DNA from: Nocardia rhamnosiphila NBRC 108938
GTDB lineage: Bacteria > Actinomycetota > Actinomycetes > Mycobacteriales > Mycobacteriaceae
Length of the DNA stretch: 64,000 nt
Assembly (NCBI RefSeq): GCF_000720425.1
Contig: NZ_JOAJ01000009.1
Span: forward strand, 496,001-560,000
Direction: 5' to 3'
Shown: piece by piece, positions 43,929 through 52,954 of the stretch
How positions within the stretch are numbered: position 1 is the first letter of the stretch
Layout of the letters: each line of letters begins with the position of its first letter
Notes under the pieces: generated by a model
The model's database searches: none
Told to the model about the DNA's origin: nothing
What the model saw: only the letters and a program-made list of their open reading frames with translations
Position numbers and translations under genes: made by a program

Positions 43929-46919
43929 TTATCCGCCCGAGTCCGGACGGCTGTCGCCGCCGGTGTCGCCGCTGTCCCCACTGTCGCCGCCGGTGTCGGT
44001 GCCGCCGCCGGAGTCGGGCGCCTGGGTGACCGTGGGCGCCGTACTGGTCTGTCCGGCAGTGGGCTGTCCGGGTAGCGGACCCGGGCCGTTGCTCTGCGGC
44101 TGGTTCTGCGGTTGCTGCTGGCTACGCGGGTTGGGCGCCACCCCGGGCACCGGGATGGTGATACCGGGCAGGATTTCGACCTGGCTCGGCTGGATCACCA
44201 CCGGGGGCTCGAAGGTCGGCATCGTGGTGGACGGCGCGGTGTAAGGGGCCGTCCACTTCGGCACACCGGCCTGGCCCTTGATCGGCGCGGGTTTGGGGAA
44301 CTTCTCGACGGGCGTGCCCTCGAGGGCACCGTCCATCGTGGCCTTCCAGATATCCGACGCGAGACCGGAACCGTAGATCATCGCCCCGCCGTAGTTGCGC
44401 AGCGGCGAATTGTCGGTGGTACCCACCCAGACGGCGGTGGACAGCGACGGCGTGTAACCCACCATCCACACGTCCTTGTTCTCCCCGGTGTCACCCAGCT
44501 GTGCGGTACCGGTCTTGGCAGCCGAGGGACGGCCTCCGGCGAGCCCGTGATTGCGGGAGTATGCGGCGATGGGTTCCATGGCCGCCGTGACATTGTCGGC
44601 GACGGCCTCGGAGACGCGCCGTTCCCCGGCCACGTCGCCACGATCGAGCAGCACCGTACCGTCCGCCGACACAACCTTGCTCACGAAATGCGGTTTGTGG
44701 TACATACCCGACGCCGCCAGCGTCGCGTAGGCCGACGCCATATCCAGCGGCCGGGCCTGGTACTGGCCGAGCACGATCCCGTTGTTCGGGCCGACGCCGC
44801 CGGGTTCGGTCAGTGTGGCGCCCACTCCCGGGAGCTCCTCCGGAATCCCCAGTTTGTGTCCCATATCGGCGATCTTCTGCGGGCCGTTCTGCATTTCCAG
44901 CTGCATCCGGTAGAAGCTGGTGTTCAGCGAACGCTTGAGCGCCTCGGCGATGGTGCAGACGCCGCACTGCTCACCCTCGACGTTGGTGATCTCGATACCG
45001 TTCACCGTGATCGGCGAGCTGTCGTACATCTGCGACAGCGGGACGCCGTTCTCCAGGTTCTGCGCCAGGCCGACCACCTTGAACGAAGAGCCGGTCTGCA
45101 GGGCGGCATTGGCGAAGTCGTAGCCGTAGCCGTCCTCGCCACCGTAATACGCGCGGACCGCACCCGTCTTCGGATCGATCGAGGCCACCGCGGTGCGCAA
45201 CTTGTCCGGTTCGCCCTCGAGGTTCTTGCGCGCGGCATCGACGGCGGCCTGCTGCGCCTTGGCATCGATGGTCGTGGTGATCTCCAGACCGGAGGTGTTC
45301 AGCTGCTGTTCGCTGATACCCGCTTCGGAGAGTTCGCGCAGCACCTGCGCTTTGACATGACCCTCCGGCCCCGCGGCCTCGGTCGTTTCCCCGGCCTTGG
45401 CCGACGAAACCACCTGCGGATACGTCAGACCGGTACGTTCGCCACGGTCGAGATTGCCGCCCGCGACCATACCGTCGAGGACGTAGTTCCAGCGGGTTTT
45501 CGCGCCTTCGGGGTTCGACTCGGGATCCAGCAGCGACGGCAGCTGAATGGTCGCGGCCAGTACCGCGCCCTCGGCCACGCTCAGTTCCTGCACCGGCTTG
45601 TCGAAATATGCCTTGGCCGCGGCATTGATGCCATAGGCGCCACGCCCGAAGTAGATGGTGTTCAGGTAGGCGGTGAGGATCTCGTCCTTGCTCCACTGCC
45701 TGGCCATCTTCGCCGAGATGACCAGCTCGTGCAGCTTACGGGTGAGGCTGCGCTCGTCACCGACCAGCGCGTTCTTCACGTACTGCTGGGTGATCGTCGA
45801 ACCACCACCGGCGCTTTCGCGTCCGAGCACGTTGTCACGGGCGGCGCGGGCGAAGCCGGAGATCGAGAAACCGGGGTTGCTGTAGAAATCCCGGTCCTCG
45901 GCGGCGATCACCGCGTTGCGCACATGCGGCGGAATCTGATCGATCGTCACATCGGTGCGGTTGCCCTCCGGCGGCACCACCCGGGTGATCTCGGTTTCGC
46001 CGTCGGCCGCGAGAATTGTTGCGACCTGGTTGGTCTTGAGATCGCCGGGTTCGGGAACCGACACCGTGGAATAGGCGACCAGGAATACCGTGCTCGGCAC
46101 CACGATGGCCAGCGCGACCAGGACGTAGGCGATCCGGCGCGCGATCTTCCACCGGTTCTTGCGTTTCTGGGCCGGGCCGCGGCCGTCGGGACCGCCGGGA
46201 CCACCCGAGCGGCCGCCGGGCCGCCGCGGCGGCGGACCGCCCGCGGCTCCGGAGCGGGACGGCCGGCCCTCCGGCGCGTCCGCACGGCGCTCACCGGTGT
46301 TCGGACCCGGACGACCCGTGACGGGGCGCGGGCCTGTCGTGGTGCGTTCGCGGCGGGTGGTTTCGGCGGGGGCGCCCGGTTGCGCCATCTTCGCGGTGCC
46401 CTGCTCACCGCGCGGCGCGCCCGGTTCCCCGGGGCGGCCCATGCGCTGGGTGGGCTGATTCGGCGGCTGACCCTGTGGCGGGCGTCCGGGCGGCGGGCCG
46501 GGACGCTGCGGCGGCTGTGGACCCCGCGAGGCGCCGGGCATCCCACCGGTGTTCGGTCCCGGCCGGCGACCCTCGGGGCCGGGCCGGGGACCCTCGGGGC
46601 CGGGCCGGGGACCCGGCGCCGGCGGTCGTCCCGTGCCGCCCGGCCCGGGACGCGGCCCGTTCGGTCCCGGCCGCGGTCCGCCCGCGACGGGTCGCGGACC
46701 CGTCACCGGACCCGGTCGCGGCCCGCCCGGTCCGGGGCGCGGCCCGCCGGCCGCCGGCGGTCGCCCGCCCGGTCCGGGGCGCGGTGCGTTCGCATTCGGT
46801 ACGGGACCGCGGTCGGGGGCACCCGGTCGCTGCTGCGGCTCTCGACCCGGAAGCGGTCCGCGCTGGGTGCGACCACCGCGCGGGTCATCGCCGGGTGGGG
46901 GGTCGTAGGGCGAAGTCAC
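43929..46919 (-). CDS. ponA1: Class A penicillin-binding protein PonA1
   Basis: A 996-residue bifunctional peptidoglycan synthase. The first 260 residues are a disordered cytosolic segment dominated by GPRPGP repeats. One membrane helix follows (RIAYVLVALAIVVPSTVFLVAY). The GT51 transglycosylase domain has AAEDRDFYSNPGFS with the catalytic Glu and GGSTITQQYVKN. The transpeptidase domain has TGSSFKVVG (SxxK), RSLNTSF (SxN) and SAAKTGTAQL (KTG). A Pro/Gln-rich tail ends in Asp/Gly repeats. GTG 46919 is preferred since GGAG precedes it; TTG 46934 is also open. Neighbours DUF5318 and GT87 match the M. tuberculosis order. Confidence 0.95.
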   Translation of the reverse strand: MTSPYDPPPGDDPRGGRTQRGPLPGREPQQRPGAPDRGPVPNANAPRPGPGGRPPAAGGPRPGPGGPRPGPVTGPRPVAGGPRPGPNGPRPGPGGTGRPPAPGPRPGPEGPRPGPEGRRPGPNTGGMPGASRGPQPPQRPGPPPGRPPQGQPPNQPTQRMGRPGEPGAPRGEQGTAKMAQPGAPAETTRRERTTTGPRPVTGRPGPNTGERRADAPEGRPSRSGAAGGPPPRRPGGRSGGPGGPDGRGPAQKRKNRWKIARRIAYVLVALAIVVPSTVFLVAYSTVSVPEPGDLKTNQVATILAADGETEITRVVPPEGNRTDVTIDQIPPHVRNAVIAAEDRDFYSNPGFSISGFARAARDNVLGRESAGGGSTITQQYVKNALVGDERSLTRKLHELVISAKMARQWSKDEILTAYLNTIYFGRGAYGINAAAKAYFDKPVQELSVAEGAVLAATIQLPSLLDPESNPEGAKTRWNYVLDGMVAGGNLDRGERTGLTYPQVVSSAKAGETTEAAGPEGHVKAQVLRELSEAGISEQQLNTSGLEITTTIDAKAQQAAVDAARKNLEGEPDKLRTAVASIDPKTGAVRAYYGGEDGYGYDFANAALQTGSSFKVVGLAQNLENGVPLSQMYDSSPITVNGIEITNVEGEQCGVCTIAEALKRSLNTSFYRMQLEMQNGPQKIADMGHKLGIPEELPGVGATLTEPGGVGPNNGIVLGQYQARPLDMASAYATLAASGMYHKPHFVSKVVSADGTVLLDRGDVAGERRVSEAVADNVTAAMEPIAAYSRNHGLAGGRPSAAKTGTAQLGDTGENKDVWMVGYTPSLSTAVWVGTTDNSPLRNYGGAMIYGSGLASDIWKATMDGALEGTPVEKFPKPAPIKGQAGVPKWTAPYTAPSTTMPTFEPPVVIQPSQVEILPGITIPVPGVAPNPRSQQQPQNQPQSNGPGPLPGQPTAGQTSTAPTVTQAPDSGGGTDTGGDSGDSGDTGGDSRPDSGG

Positions 46920-47013
46920 TGACAAGGTCTCCAAAGCTCGTATCGGTCGGATGGGCTCGCTCCGCGGCGCCCCTGGGGGCTCGGCACGTGCACCATCGTC
47001 GGGCCGGACGGTC

Positions 47014-47427
47014 TCATTCCGCGGCGGTGCGCCGGTTCACCCGGGAACCGGAACGCCGGCCCTGCGGCGTCTTCCCGAGCACATAGGACTGCACCAGATG
47101 ATTCCAGCTGCATGTCCGGCACACCTCGACCACATGAACCGAGAATTCCTCTCGGCTCTCGGCCAGGCGTACCAGCTCTTCCGGGCTGCGCGCGGAACCC
47201 GCGACCGGCCCCAGGCCGTCGCCGTAGACCCAGGATACGAGGGTGAGTTGTTCCTTCCGGCAGATAGGGCATGTGACCTCGCTCCCCCGACCGTGAAATT
47301 TGGCCGCACGCAGCAGGTAGGGATTGGCGTCACATACCTCGGCGACATCGACACGGCCCGCATAGACGTCAGCCAGCAGCGACTTGCGCCGGAGCGCATA
47401 GTCGACCACTTGCCGCTGTATTCGCAC
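47014..47427 (-). CDS. DUF5318 zinc-ribbon protein (Rv0049 type)
   Basis: A 137-residue protein whose N-terminus RIQRQVVDYALRRKSLLADVYAGR and core VCDANPYLLRAAKFHG match M. tuberculosis Rv0049 as I recall it. Two Cys pairs, CPICRKEQLTLVSWVYG and CRTCSWNHLV, should bind one zinc. Function is unknown, but it is conserved upstream of ponA1 on the same strand, which hints at a role in envelope growth. GTG 47427 is the family start; its GGGAG is unusually close. A 240-base divergent spacer separates it from the DUF1707 genes. Confidence 0.88.
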   Translation of the reverse strand: MRIQRQVVDYALRRKSLLADVYAGRVDVAEVCDANPYLLRAAKFHGRGSEVTCPICRKEQLTLVSWVYGDGLGPVAGSARSPEELVRLAESREEFSVHVVEVCRTCSWNHLVQSYVLGKTPQGRRSGSRVNRRTAAE

Positions 47428-47667
47428 GCTCCCAGAGTAGCGGTGATGTAATGGCGCCGCCCACGGCCGCATTGGATTCGTACCTCCGTCGCGGGGGTTC
47501 GGTTCCGGTGCCGCCGCGGCAGGTCCGGCCCCGCGCGGATTCCTCGCGTGCGGAGATGCGCCGGGGTCCCGGTGTCCGGTCGAGTCACTCCGGGCGCGGT
47601 CGGTTGGCGCATGTGTGCCATCTGTCCCGTCGGTGCCCGCCCGGTTACCGCAGTATGGAGGGTGACC

Positions 47668-48810
47668 GTGGAAACCCACGGAGAGTTGCTCGCACCGTAC
47701 GATTCGAGGGTGTCCACGGTGTTTCCCGGCCGGCTGCGCGCGCGTGATATCGACCGTGCCGAAACCGCGACCGTGCTCGACGGCGCGTACGCCGAGGGTC
47801 AGCTCGGTGCCGCCGAGTACCACGATCGCATCGCGCAGGCCCAGGCCGCGAAAACGCTCGGTGAGCTGTCCGAACTGGTCGCTGATCTGCAGACGCCGGA
47901 CGCCCGGCGGGTGCGTGCCGAGCGTGGTGCCGCCGCGGCCGCCACGGCATCGGGATATCCGCCCGGTACCCGCGCCCGCACCGCCGACCGCGACGCCGCC
48001 GGTACGGTGCTGAGCCGCGCCTTCGGCGAGGGCCAGCTCGCCGAGGACGAGTACCGCGTTCGCGCCGAACTGCTCGCCGACGCGGTCACCCTCGAGGATC
48101 TCGCCGAGCTCACCGCCGATCTCCAGGGCGCGCGGCCGGCCCCCGTCGCGCCGCCGCCGGCCCGGTCCGGCGGGCAGGGGCGGTACTTCGCGGTGATCGG
48201 TGCCGCCGCGCTCGCGGTCGCCTTCGGAACCTTCGCCCTCGTCCATCGCGAGGCCGAGCCGGCCCCCGCCGTACCGCCCGCGGCCACCGCGCCCGAGCCC
48301 GCCACCCCGGTGCCGTATGCCGCCCTGAACGAGGTCGAGCCGCTGGTCATCCCCACGCCGAATCTGGTGACCGAGGCCGGTATCGCCCACTTCGTCGACC
48401 GCTATCGGGCCGAATTCGGCGAGACGGTCGCCGACGAGATCACGCTCTACCCGGCCCATGCCCGGGTGACCCGCGCGTTGCCGGGGCAGCCGAACCGGAA
48501 GGTGACCTACACCTATCGCGGCGGTTTCCACCAGGACAGCGATCCGACCACCCGTCCGATCGATACCCCCACCGTCGACCTGGCGGCGGTGGACACCGCC
48601 GCCATCGGGGCGGCCGCCGGCACGGCCGCGGCCACCACCCGGGTGCCCGACGGGGTGGTCTCGATGATCGAGCTGGATGTCCCTTCCTTCGACCCGCTCG
48701 CGGGCCGGCCCGCGGTGAGTGTCCATGTGGGCAATACCTTCGACGAATCCGGTTGGTTCGTCCTCAGCCCCGCCGGTGAGGTGCTGAGGGTGTGGCCTTT
48801 CGACGGCTAG
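47668..48810 (+). CDS. DUF1707 protein with two tandem DUF1707 domains
   Basis: A 380-residue protein. DUF1707 repeat 1 (about 18-72): RARDIDRAETATVLDGAYAEGQLGAAEYHDRI...LVADLQ. Repeat 2 (about 92-150): RDAAGTVLSRAFGEGQLAEDEYRVRAELL...ELTADLQ. A membrane helix (RYFAVIGAAALAVAFGTFAL) follows, then a Pro-rich stretch and an external domain of about 150 residues (IAHFVDRYRAEFGETVADEITLYPAHARV). The domain occurs widely in actinobacterial membrane proteins, function unknown. GTG 47668 has GGAGGG at ideal spacing. The next gene is a shorter paralogue 11 bases downstream. Confidence 0.8.
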   Translation: METHGELLAPYDSRVSTVFPGRLRARDIDRAETATVLDGAYAEGQLGAAEYHDRIAQAQAAKTLGELSELVADLQTPDARRVRAERGAAAAATASGYPPGTRARTADRDAAGTVLSRAFGEGQLAEDEYRVRAELLADAVTLEDLAELTADLQGARPAPVAPPPARSGGQGRYFAVIGAAALAVAFGTFALVHREAEPAPAVPPAATAPEPATPVPYAALNEVEPLVIPTPNLVTEAGIAHFVDRYRAEFGETVADEITLYPAHARVTRALPGQPNRKVTYTYRGGFHQDSDPTTRPIDTPTVDLAAVDTAAIGAAAGTAAATTRVPDGVVSMIELDVPSFDPLAGRPAVSVHVGNTFDESGWFVLSPAGEVLRVWPFDG

Positions 48811-48821
48811 AGGAAGCGACC

Positions 48822-49625
48822 GTGGCGAGAAGAGAACAGCTCCGGGCACGTGACAGCGACCGGGTGGAGGTGTGCGCGCTGCTGGACGCCGCGTCCGCGG
48901 ACGGCCAGCTCTCCGACGCGGAGCACACCGCGCGTACGCGGTCGGCGATGCGGGCGAAGTACACCGCCGACCTGGACGCGCTCATCGCGGATCTGCAGAT
49001 CCCCGGCGAACTCGCCGGTGCCGCGATCCTGAACCGCGACCGGCCGGCGCGGCCCTGGTGGGTACCGGTCGCCCTGCTGACGGCGGCCGCGGTACTCGGC
49101 GCGGTGGTGGGCCTCGCCCTGCCCGACGACTCCGCGAGCGCGGGTGACCCCGCCACCGAGGAGGCCGTCGAGCAGGCCGCCGCGGATCTGGCCACCGGCA
49201 GCGGGCTGGCTCTTTTCGTCGACAGCTACCGCCGGAAGTTCGGTGACACGATCATCGATGCGGCGACGGTCTTCTCCGACCGGATCCTGGTTCAGCGTCT
49301 GGATCGGGGGGAGGAGCAGGTCTACGAGTTCGACGGCACCGATTTCACCACTACGACCTCGAGCGTATCGAGCTATTCGGAGGGTCGTCCGGTCGATCTC
49401 GCGGATATCGATCTGCTCGCCGTGGCCGCGGTATTGGCCGGGGCGCCGGCCACGGTGAAGCTGGCCGACGGGCAGATCGGTCATATCGGTATCGGCTACG
49501 AGCTCATCGCGCCCGAGGCCGCCGCGCCGGTACTCGATATCTACGTCGGTGACGGCGGCGACCGCACCGGAACGATGCAACTCGCACTGGACGGGACGCC
49601 ACAGGAAGTCCATCCGGTCGACTGA
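48822..49625 (+). CDS. DUF1707 membrane protein, paralogue of the preceding gene
   Basis: A 267-residue protein with one DUF1707 domain (about 3-62: REQLRARDSDRVEVCALLDAASADGQLSDAEHTAR...LIADLQ), a membrane helix (WWVPVALLTAAAVLGAVVGLAL) and an external domain whose GLALFVDSYRRKFGDTIIDAATVFSDRILV aligns with the neighbour's IAHFVDRYRAEFGETVADEITLYPAHARV. The two arose by duplication and form an operon. The external domain resembles neither an enzyme nor a known binding fold that I can name. Confidence 0.8.
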   Translation: MARREQLRARDSDRVEVCALLDAASADGQLSDAEHTARTRSAMRAKYTADLDALIADLQIPGELAGAAILNRDRPARPWWVPVALLTAAAVLGAVVGLALPDDSASAGDPATEEAVEQAAADLATGSGLALFVDSYRRKFGDTIIDAATVFSDRILVQRLDRGEEQVYEFDGTDFTTTTSSVSSYSEGRPVDLADIDLLAVAAVLAGAPATVKLADGQIGHIGIGYELIAPEAAAPVLDIYVGDGGDRTGTMQLALDGTPQEVHPVD

Positions 49626-49708
49626 CCGGTCGAGGCCCGTTCACCGGTGCTGCCGAGGCCGGCTGCCCTGCGCGTATGCGTTCCCGTCCGCACAGAACTA
49701 TGCCTGGT

Positions 49709-49727
49709 TATATCGCTCCGATATAGT
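49709..49727 (+). promoter_or_regulatory. PadR operator overlapping the padR -10 box
   Basis: TATATCG-CTC-CGATATA (49709-49725) is a perfect seven-base inverted repeat. It overlaps the -10-like TATAGT (49722-49727), about 54 bases before the padR start. A bound dimer would block the promoter, giving autoregulation of the padR-ino1 unit. Confidence 0.7.
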
Positions 49728-49780
49728 GGGTAATCGCATCCATTGGTTAGGTCTGTACGGAAGTCAGGGGGTGAAGCCCG

Positions 49781-50341
49781 TTGCTCGAACTGGCAATCCT
49801 CGGGCTGCTCCTGGAATCGCCCATGCACGGCTACGAGCTGAAGAAGCGGCTCACCGGTCTGCTCGGGGCGTTTCGGGCTTTTTCCTACGGGTCGCTGTAT
49901 CCGACCTTGAAGCGCATGCGGGCGGATGGACTGATCGCGGAGGAAGTACCCGAGGGACTGTCCACGACCCGCCGAGCCCGGCGGGTCTACCAGCTGACCC
50001 CGTCGGGCCGGGAGCGTTTCAACGACCTCCTGGCCGATACGGGTCCGCAGAACTACACCGATGACGGCTTCGGCGTTCACCTCGCCTTCTTCAGCCGCAC
50101 CCCCGCCGAGGCGCGGATGCGGATCCTGGAGGGCAGGCGGCGTCAGGTCGAGGAGCGCCGAGAGGGGCTGCGGGAAGCGATCAAGAAGGCGAGCGGATCG
50201 CTGGATCGCTACACCCGCCAACTCCATCAACTCGGACTCGAATCAAGCGAGCGCGAAGTGCGCTGGCTCAACGAGTTGATTGCGGCGGAGCAATCGACGA
50301 AGGCGGCACCACAGAAAGAGGGAAATACCGGCCATGAGTAG
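49781..50341 (+). CDS. PadR-family transcription regulator upstream of ino1
   Basis: A 186-residue regulator. The PadR winged helix is at residues about 1-80: [51 protein letters not shown] and [14 protein letters not shown]. The C-terminal half is a coiled-coil dimerisation region ([28 protein letters not shown]). The start is TTG 49781 after AGGGGGTGAAG. Its end overlaps the ino1 start by eight bases. M. tuberculosis has the same padR-ino1 adjacency (Rv0047c-Rv0046c) with a gap between. It probably controls inositol synthesis and itself. Confidence 0.88.
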   Translation: MLELAILGLLLESPMHGYELKKRLTGLLGAFRAFSYGSLYPTLKRMRADGLIAEEVPEGLSTTRRARRVYQLTPSGRERFNDLLADTGPQNYTDDGFGVHLAFFSRTPAEARMRILEGRRRQVEERREGLREAIKKASGSLDRYTRQLHQLGLESSEREVRWLNELIAAEQSTKAAPQKEGNTGHE

Positions 50342-51425
50342 TGGAGACACCAACAAGTCCAGTGTTCGCGTCGCCATCGTAGGTGTGGGCAACTGCGCCT
50401 CTTCGCTCGTCCAGGGCGTTCAGTACTACCGGGATGCCGACGATTCCACGACGGTGCCCGGACTGATGCATGTGCGGTTCGGCGAATATCACGTGCGGGA
50501 CGTGCAGTTCGTGGCCGCCTTCGACGTGGACGCCAAGAAGGTCGGCTTCGACCTGTCCGAGGCGATCTTCGCCAGCGAGAACAACACCATCAAGATCTCC
50601 GACGTGCCGCCGCTGGGTGTCGCCGTGCAGCGCGGTCCGACCCTCGACGGCATCGGCAAGTACTACGCCGAAACCATCGAACTCGCCGAGGCCGAGCCGG
50701 TCGATGTGGTCAAGGCGTTGAAAGACGCCGAGGTGGACGTTCTGGTCTCGTACCTGCCGGTCGGGTCAGAGGAAGCCGACAAGTTCTACGCCCAGTGCGC
50801 GATCGACGCCGGCGTGGCGTTCGTCAACGCGCTGCCGGTGTTCATCGCCTCGAATCCGGAATGGGCCGAGAAGTTCCGCGCCGCGGGCGTGCCGATCGTC
50901 GGTGACGACATCAAGAGCCAGGTCGGCGCCACCATCACCCACCGCGTGATGGCCAAACTGTTCGAGGACCGCGGTGTCCAGCTCGACCGCACCATGCAGC
51001 TGAACGTCGGCGGCAATATGGACTTCAAGAACATGCTCGAGCGCGAACGCCTGGAATCGAAGAAGATCTCCAAGACCCAGGCCGTCACGAGCAACCTGAA
51101 AAAGGAAATGGGCGCCAATGATGTGCACATCGGCCCCTCCGACCACGTCGGCTGGCTCGACGACCGTAAATGGGCCTATGTCCGCCTCGAAGGCCGCGCC
51201 TTCGGCGATGTGCCGCTGAACCTGGAGTACAAGCTCGAGGTGTGGGACTCGCCCAACTCGGCCGGCATCATCATCGACGCGGTCCGCGCCGCGAAGATCG
51301 CCAAGGACCGCGGTATCGGCGGCCCGGTGATCCCGGCGTCGGCGTACCTGATGAAGTCCCCGCCCAAGCAGCTGGCCGACGATATCGCCCGTGCCCAGCT
51401 CGAGGCCTTCATCATCGACGCTTGA
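50334..51425 (+). CDS. ino1: Inositol-1-phosphate synthase
   Basis: A 363-residue NAD-dependent enzyme that converts glucose 6-phosphate to inositol 1-phosphate, feeding phosphatidylinositol, mannosides and mycothiol. The NAD loop is [20 protein letters not shown]. Other family blocks are [64 protein letters not shown] and the catalytic Lys-rich segment [27 protein letters not shown]. Length and sequence match the actinobacterial short form. GAAAGAGGGA precedes the ATG. It is coupled to padR. Confidence 0.96.
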   Translation: MSSGDTNKSSVRVAIVGVGNCASSLVQGVQYYRDADDSTTVPGLMHVRFGEYHVRDVQFVAAFDVDAKKVGFDLSEAIFASENNTIKISDVPPLGVAVQRGPTLDGIGKYYAETIELAEAEPVDVVKALKDAEVDVLVSYLPVGSEEADKFYAQCAIDAGVAFVNALPVFIASNPEWAEKFRAAGVPIVGDDIKSQVGATITHRVMAKLFEDRGVQLDRTMQLNVGGNMDFKNMLERERLESKKISKTQAVTSNLKKEMGANDVHIGPSDHVGWLDDRKWAYVRLEGRAFGDVPLNLEYKLEVWDSPNSAGIIIDAVRAAKIAKDRGIGGPVIPASAYLMKSPPKQLADDIARAQLEAFIIDA

Positions 51426-51430
51426 GTTCT

Positions 51431-51453
51431 CGGCGGCGCCTGAGGCGCCGCCG
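51431..51453 (+). terminator. Terminator of the padR-ino1 operon
   Basis: A perfect 10-bp stem, CGGCGGCGCC paired with GGCGCCGCCG, around a TGA loop, six bases past the ino1 stop. Confidence 0.75.
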
Positions 51454-51469
51454 GGTCGAGCCTCTTGTG

Positions 51470-51600
51470 TCTCACCGTTTCGGCCTCGGGACTCGAGCCT
51501 TCGGCTCATGCGACGTGCGGTCGGCCTTCCGCGGAAGGCCGACCGTTGAGCACCTTCGGCCAAGGGGCGAGACGGGCCTCACCCCTTCGAGGTGTCTCGT
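51470..51600. repeat. Intergenic hairpin repeat element
   Basis: GTCTCACCGTTTCGGCCTCG and GACTCGAGC-TTCG-CTCATGCG match the left arm and loop of the inverted repeat at 11940-11980. The following GTGCGGTCGGC...GACCGTTGAGCACCTT matches 37980-38020 instead. It contains its own stem, GGTCGGCCTTCC-GC-GGAAGGCCGACC (about 51529-51554), and ends with GGGGCGAGACGGGCCTCA, the right arm seen at 12 kb. Together with the ino1 terminator it fills the 298-base spacer. Confidence 0.6.
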
Positions 51601-51723
51601 AGGACTCGACGCATGCGGGTTGCGTCGGCGTTCGATGTCGAGGTCCACAGGTGGGCTGCCCTCGCCGGCGGGGCGGTGAGCAGCACCTCCCGCCGGGAGG
51701 CACTCCGCTTCTAATCTGTTGCC

Positions 51724-52263
51724 ATGGTGTCGAAGCGGTGGGCCGTGACGGTCGTGCAGCGGTATCTGGCCGAGGAGGCGGCGAAGAGCGGTGGGCCGGC
51801 ACTGGTGGTCATGGATGCCGGGTCGCACCGGTTGGGTTGGGTGGTCGGCTGCCAGGGCGAAAGTTACCTGCGCACCCGCAGAATCTCGGACATGCTGGTC
51901 GGCCATGGGTCCTTCTTGGTCGATGGAGTGGACGGCAGCCTGCACATGGTGCATGCGGCCGCTGATCTCGAGCACGGTGAGTGGATCACCGAATATCTCG
52001 AGCGGGTTCGCGGTGTCGAGCGTGTCGATCCGCTGCGATCCCGAATCGCCGGTCTGCTCGCGCGGGGGCACCGCCTCGATGCGCTCAGGGCCGTGCGGGC
52101 AACAGCACCCGAACTCGGGCCGCGAGAGGCCAAGGAGTACATCGAGGCTGTGGCGGCCGGCGCGCCGGTGCCCGAGCGGGTGCGCTCGCGCTTGCCCCGA
52201 CCGCCGGTCGGGTTCAGGTATTGCACGGCGTTGTCCGGGCCGAACCCCGAGCCGATCGCGTAA
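51724..52263 (+). CDS. YrhB/Imm35-like domain fused to an L7/L12 C-terminal-like domain
   Basis: A 179-residue protein. Residues about 10-100 resemble the YrhB family (also listed as Immunity protein 35): AVTVVQRYLAEEA, RLGWVVGCQGESYLRTRRISDMLVGHGSFLVDGVDGSLHMVHAA and ITEYLERVR. Residues about 110-165 resemble the ribosomal L7/L12 C-terminal fold in IAGLLARGHRLDALRAVRATAPELGPREAKEYIEAV. No toxin gene is next to it, so an immunity role is unproven. Function unknown. The ATG at 51724 precedes the first helix of the domain. Confidence 0.6.
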   Translation: MVSKRWAVTVVQRYLAEEAAKSGGPALVVMDAGSHRLGWVVGCQGESYLRTRRISDMLVGHGSFLVDGVDGSLHMVHAAADLEHGEWITEYLERVRGVERVDPLRSRIAGLLARGHRLDALRAVRATAPELGPREAKEYIEAVAAGAPVPERVRSRLPRPPVGFRYCTALSGPNPEPIA

Positions 52264-52519
52264 GGGCCGGACCCTGTCCGGCGCGGTGCATACCGTGTGG
52301 ACAGTGCCGGCGCGCCCCGGAGCGGTCATCGCCGCGGGTGATTCCCGCATCACGGTGGCGACGTCGACCCCGTCTCCTCCGCCGATACGTCACATCCGAC
52401 AGCACACACGAAGCCGCAGTACATTCACGGCGCCGAGTTCACCGACGGCCTGCAGCGGCGGCGGGGAGCCCGCCGCACGCACGGACCGGCCCCGCTCGGA
52501 CCTCGATCCGCGGCCGGCA
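52264..52519. other. Intergenic region, nothing recognised
   Basis: A 256-base spacer between convergent genes. I see no gene with actinobacterial codon use and no strong hairpin. Confidence 0.4.
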
Positions 52520-52945
52520 TCAGTCCAGCGAGACGTAGACCTCCACCGATGTCGGGCCGGTATAGCGTTCCAGTTCGGCGGTGTGCGAGCGGGTTATCGT
52601 GCCCGCCTTCTCCGCTTCCCGCACCCGCGCCCACGCCGTGCGCAGCAGATCGTAGGGTTTCTCGGTGACGACGAATTTCGCGTAGCGGCCGGTGGGCACC
52701 CGGGTGAGTACATCGCCCGGATCCAGGTCGGTCATCTTCTTGATCTCGTAGCCGAGTACGGCCACCGCGTGGTCCCCTTGGCCGATATAGGCGGCGACCC
52801 GGGGAACGTTCTTCTCGCGGCCGAGGTACCGGTCCCAGGTGAAGTTCACCAGGTCGAGGTCACGGGCGGTCACCTCCCGGCCGGCCAGTGGAATGGTGAG
52901 CCCGGCCACCAGGCTTTCGTCGAGTTCGACAATTTCGAAATCCAC
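52520..52945 (-). CDS. GyrI-like/effector-binding-domain protein
   Basis: A 141-residue stand-alone effector-binding domain of the GyrI/SOB3 type: FEIVELDESLVAGLTIPL at the N-terminus, HAVAVLGYEIKKMTDLDPGDVLTRVPTGRYAKFVVTEKPYDLLRTAWARVREAEKAG, and TSVEVYVSLD at the end. The PxGxYAxF motif is the family hallmark. Such domains bind small hydrophobic or cationic ligands, sometimes hydrolyse cyclopropanoid drugs, and often pair with AraC or MerR domains; here no DNA-binding part exists. It lies nine bases after a paralogue. Confidence 0.8.
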   Translation of the reverse strand: MDFEIVELDESLVAGLTIPLAGREVTARDLDLVNFTWDRYLGREKNVPRVAAYIGQGDHAVAVLGYEIKKMTDLDPGDVLTRVPTGRYAKFVVTEKPYDLLRTAWARVREAEKAGTITRSHTAELERYTGPTSVEVYVSLD

Positions 52946-52954
52946 AGCTGCTTC

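Noticed and set aside
44112..46922. Plus-strand open frame of more than 900 codons
   Set aside because: It is the antisense shadow of ponA1; composition is His/Arg/Gly-rich with no motifs.
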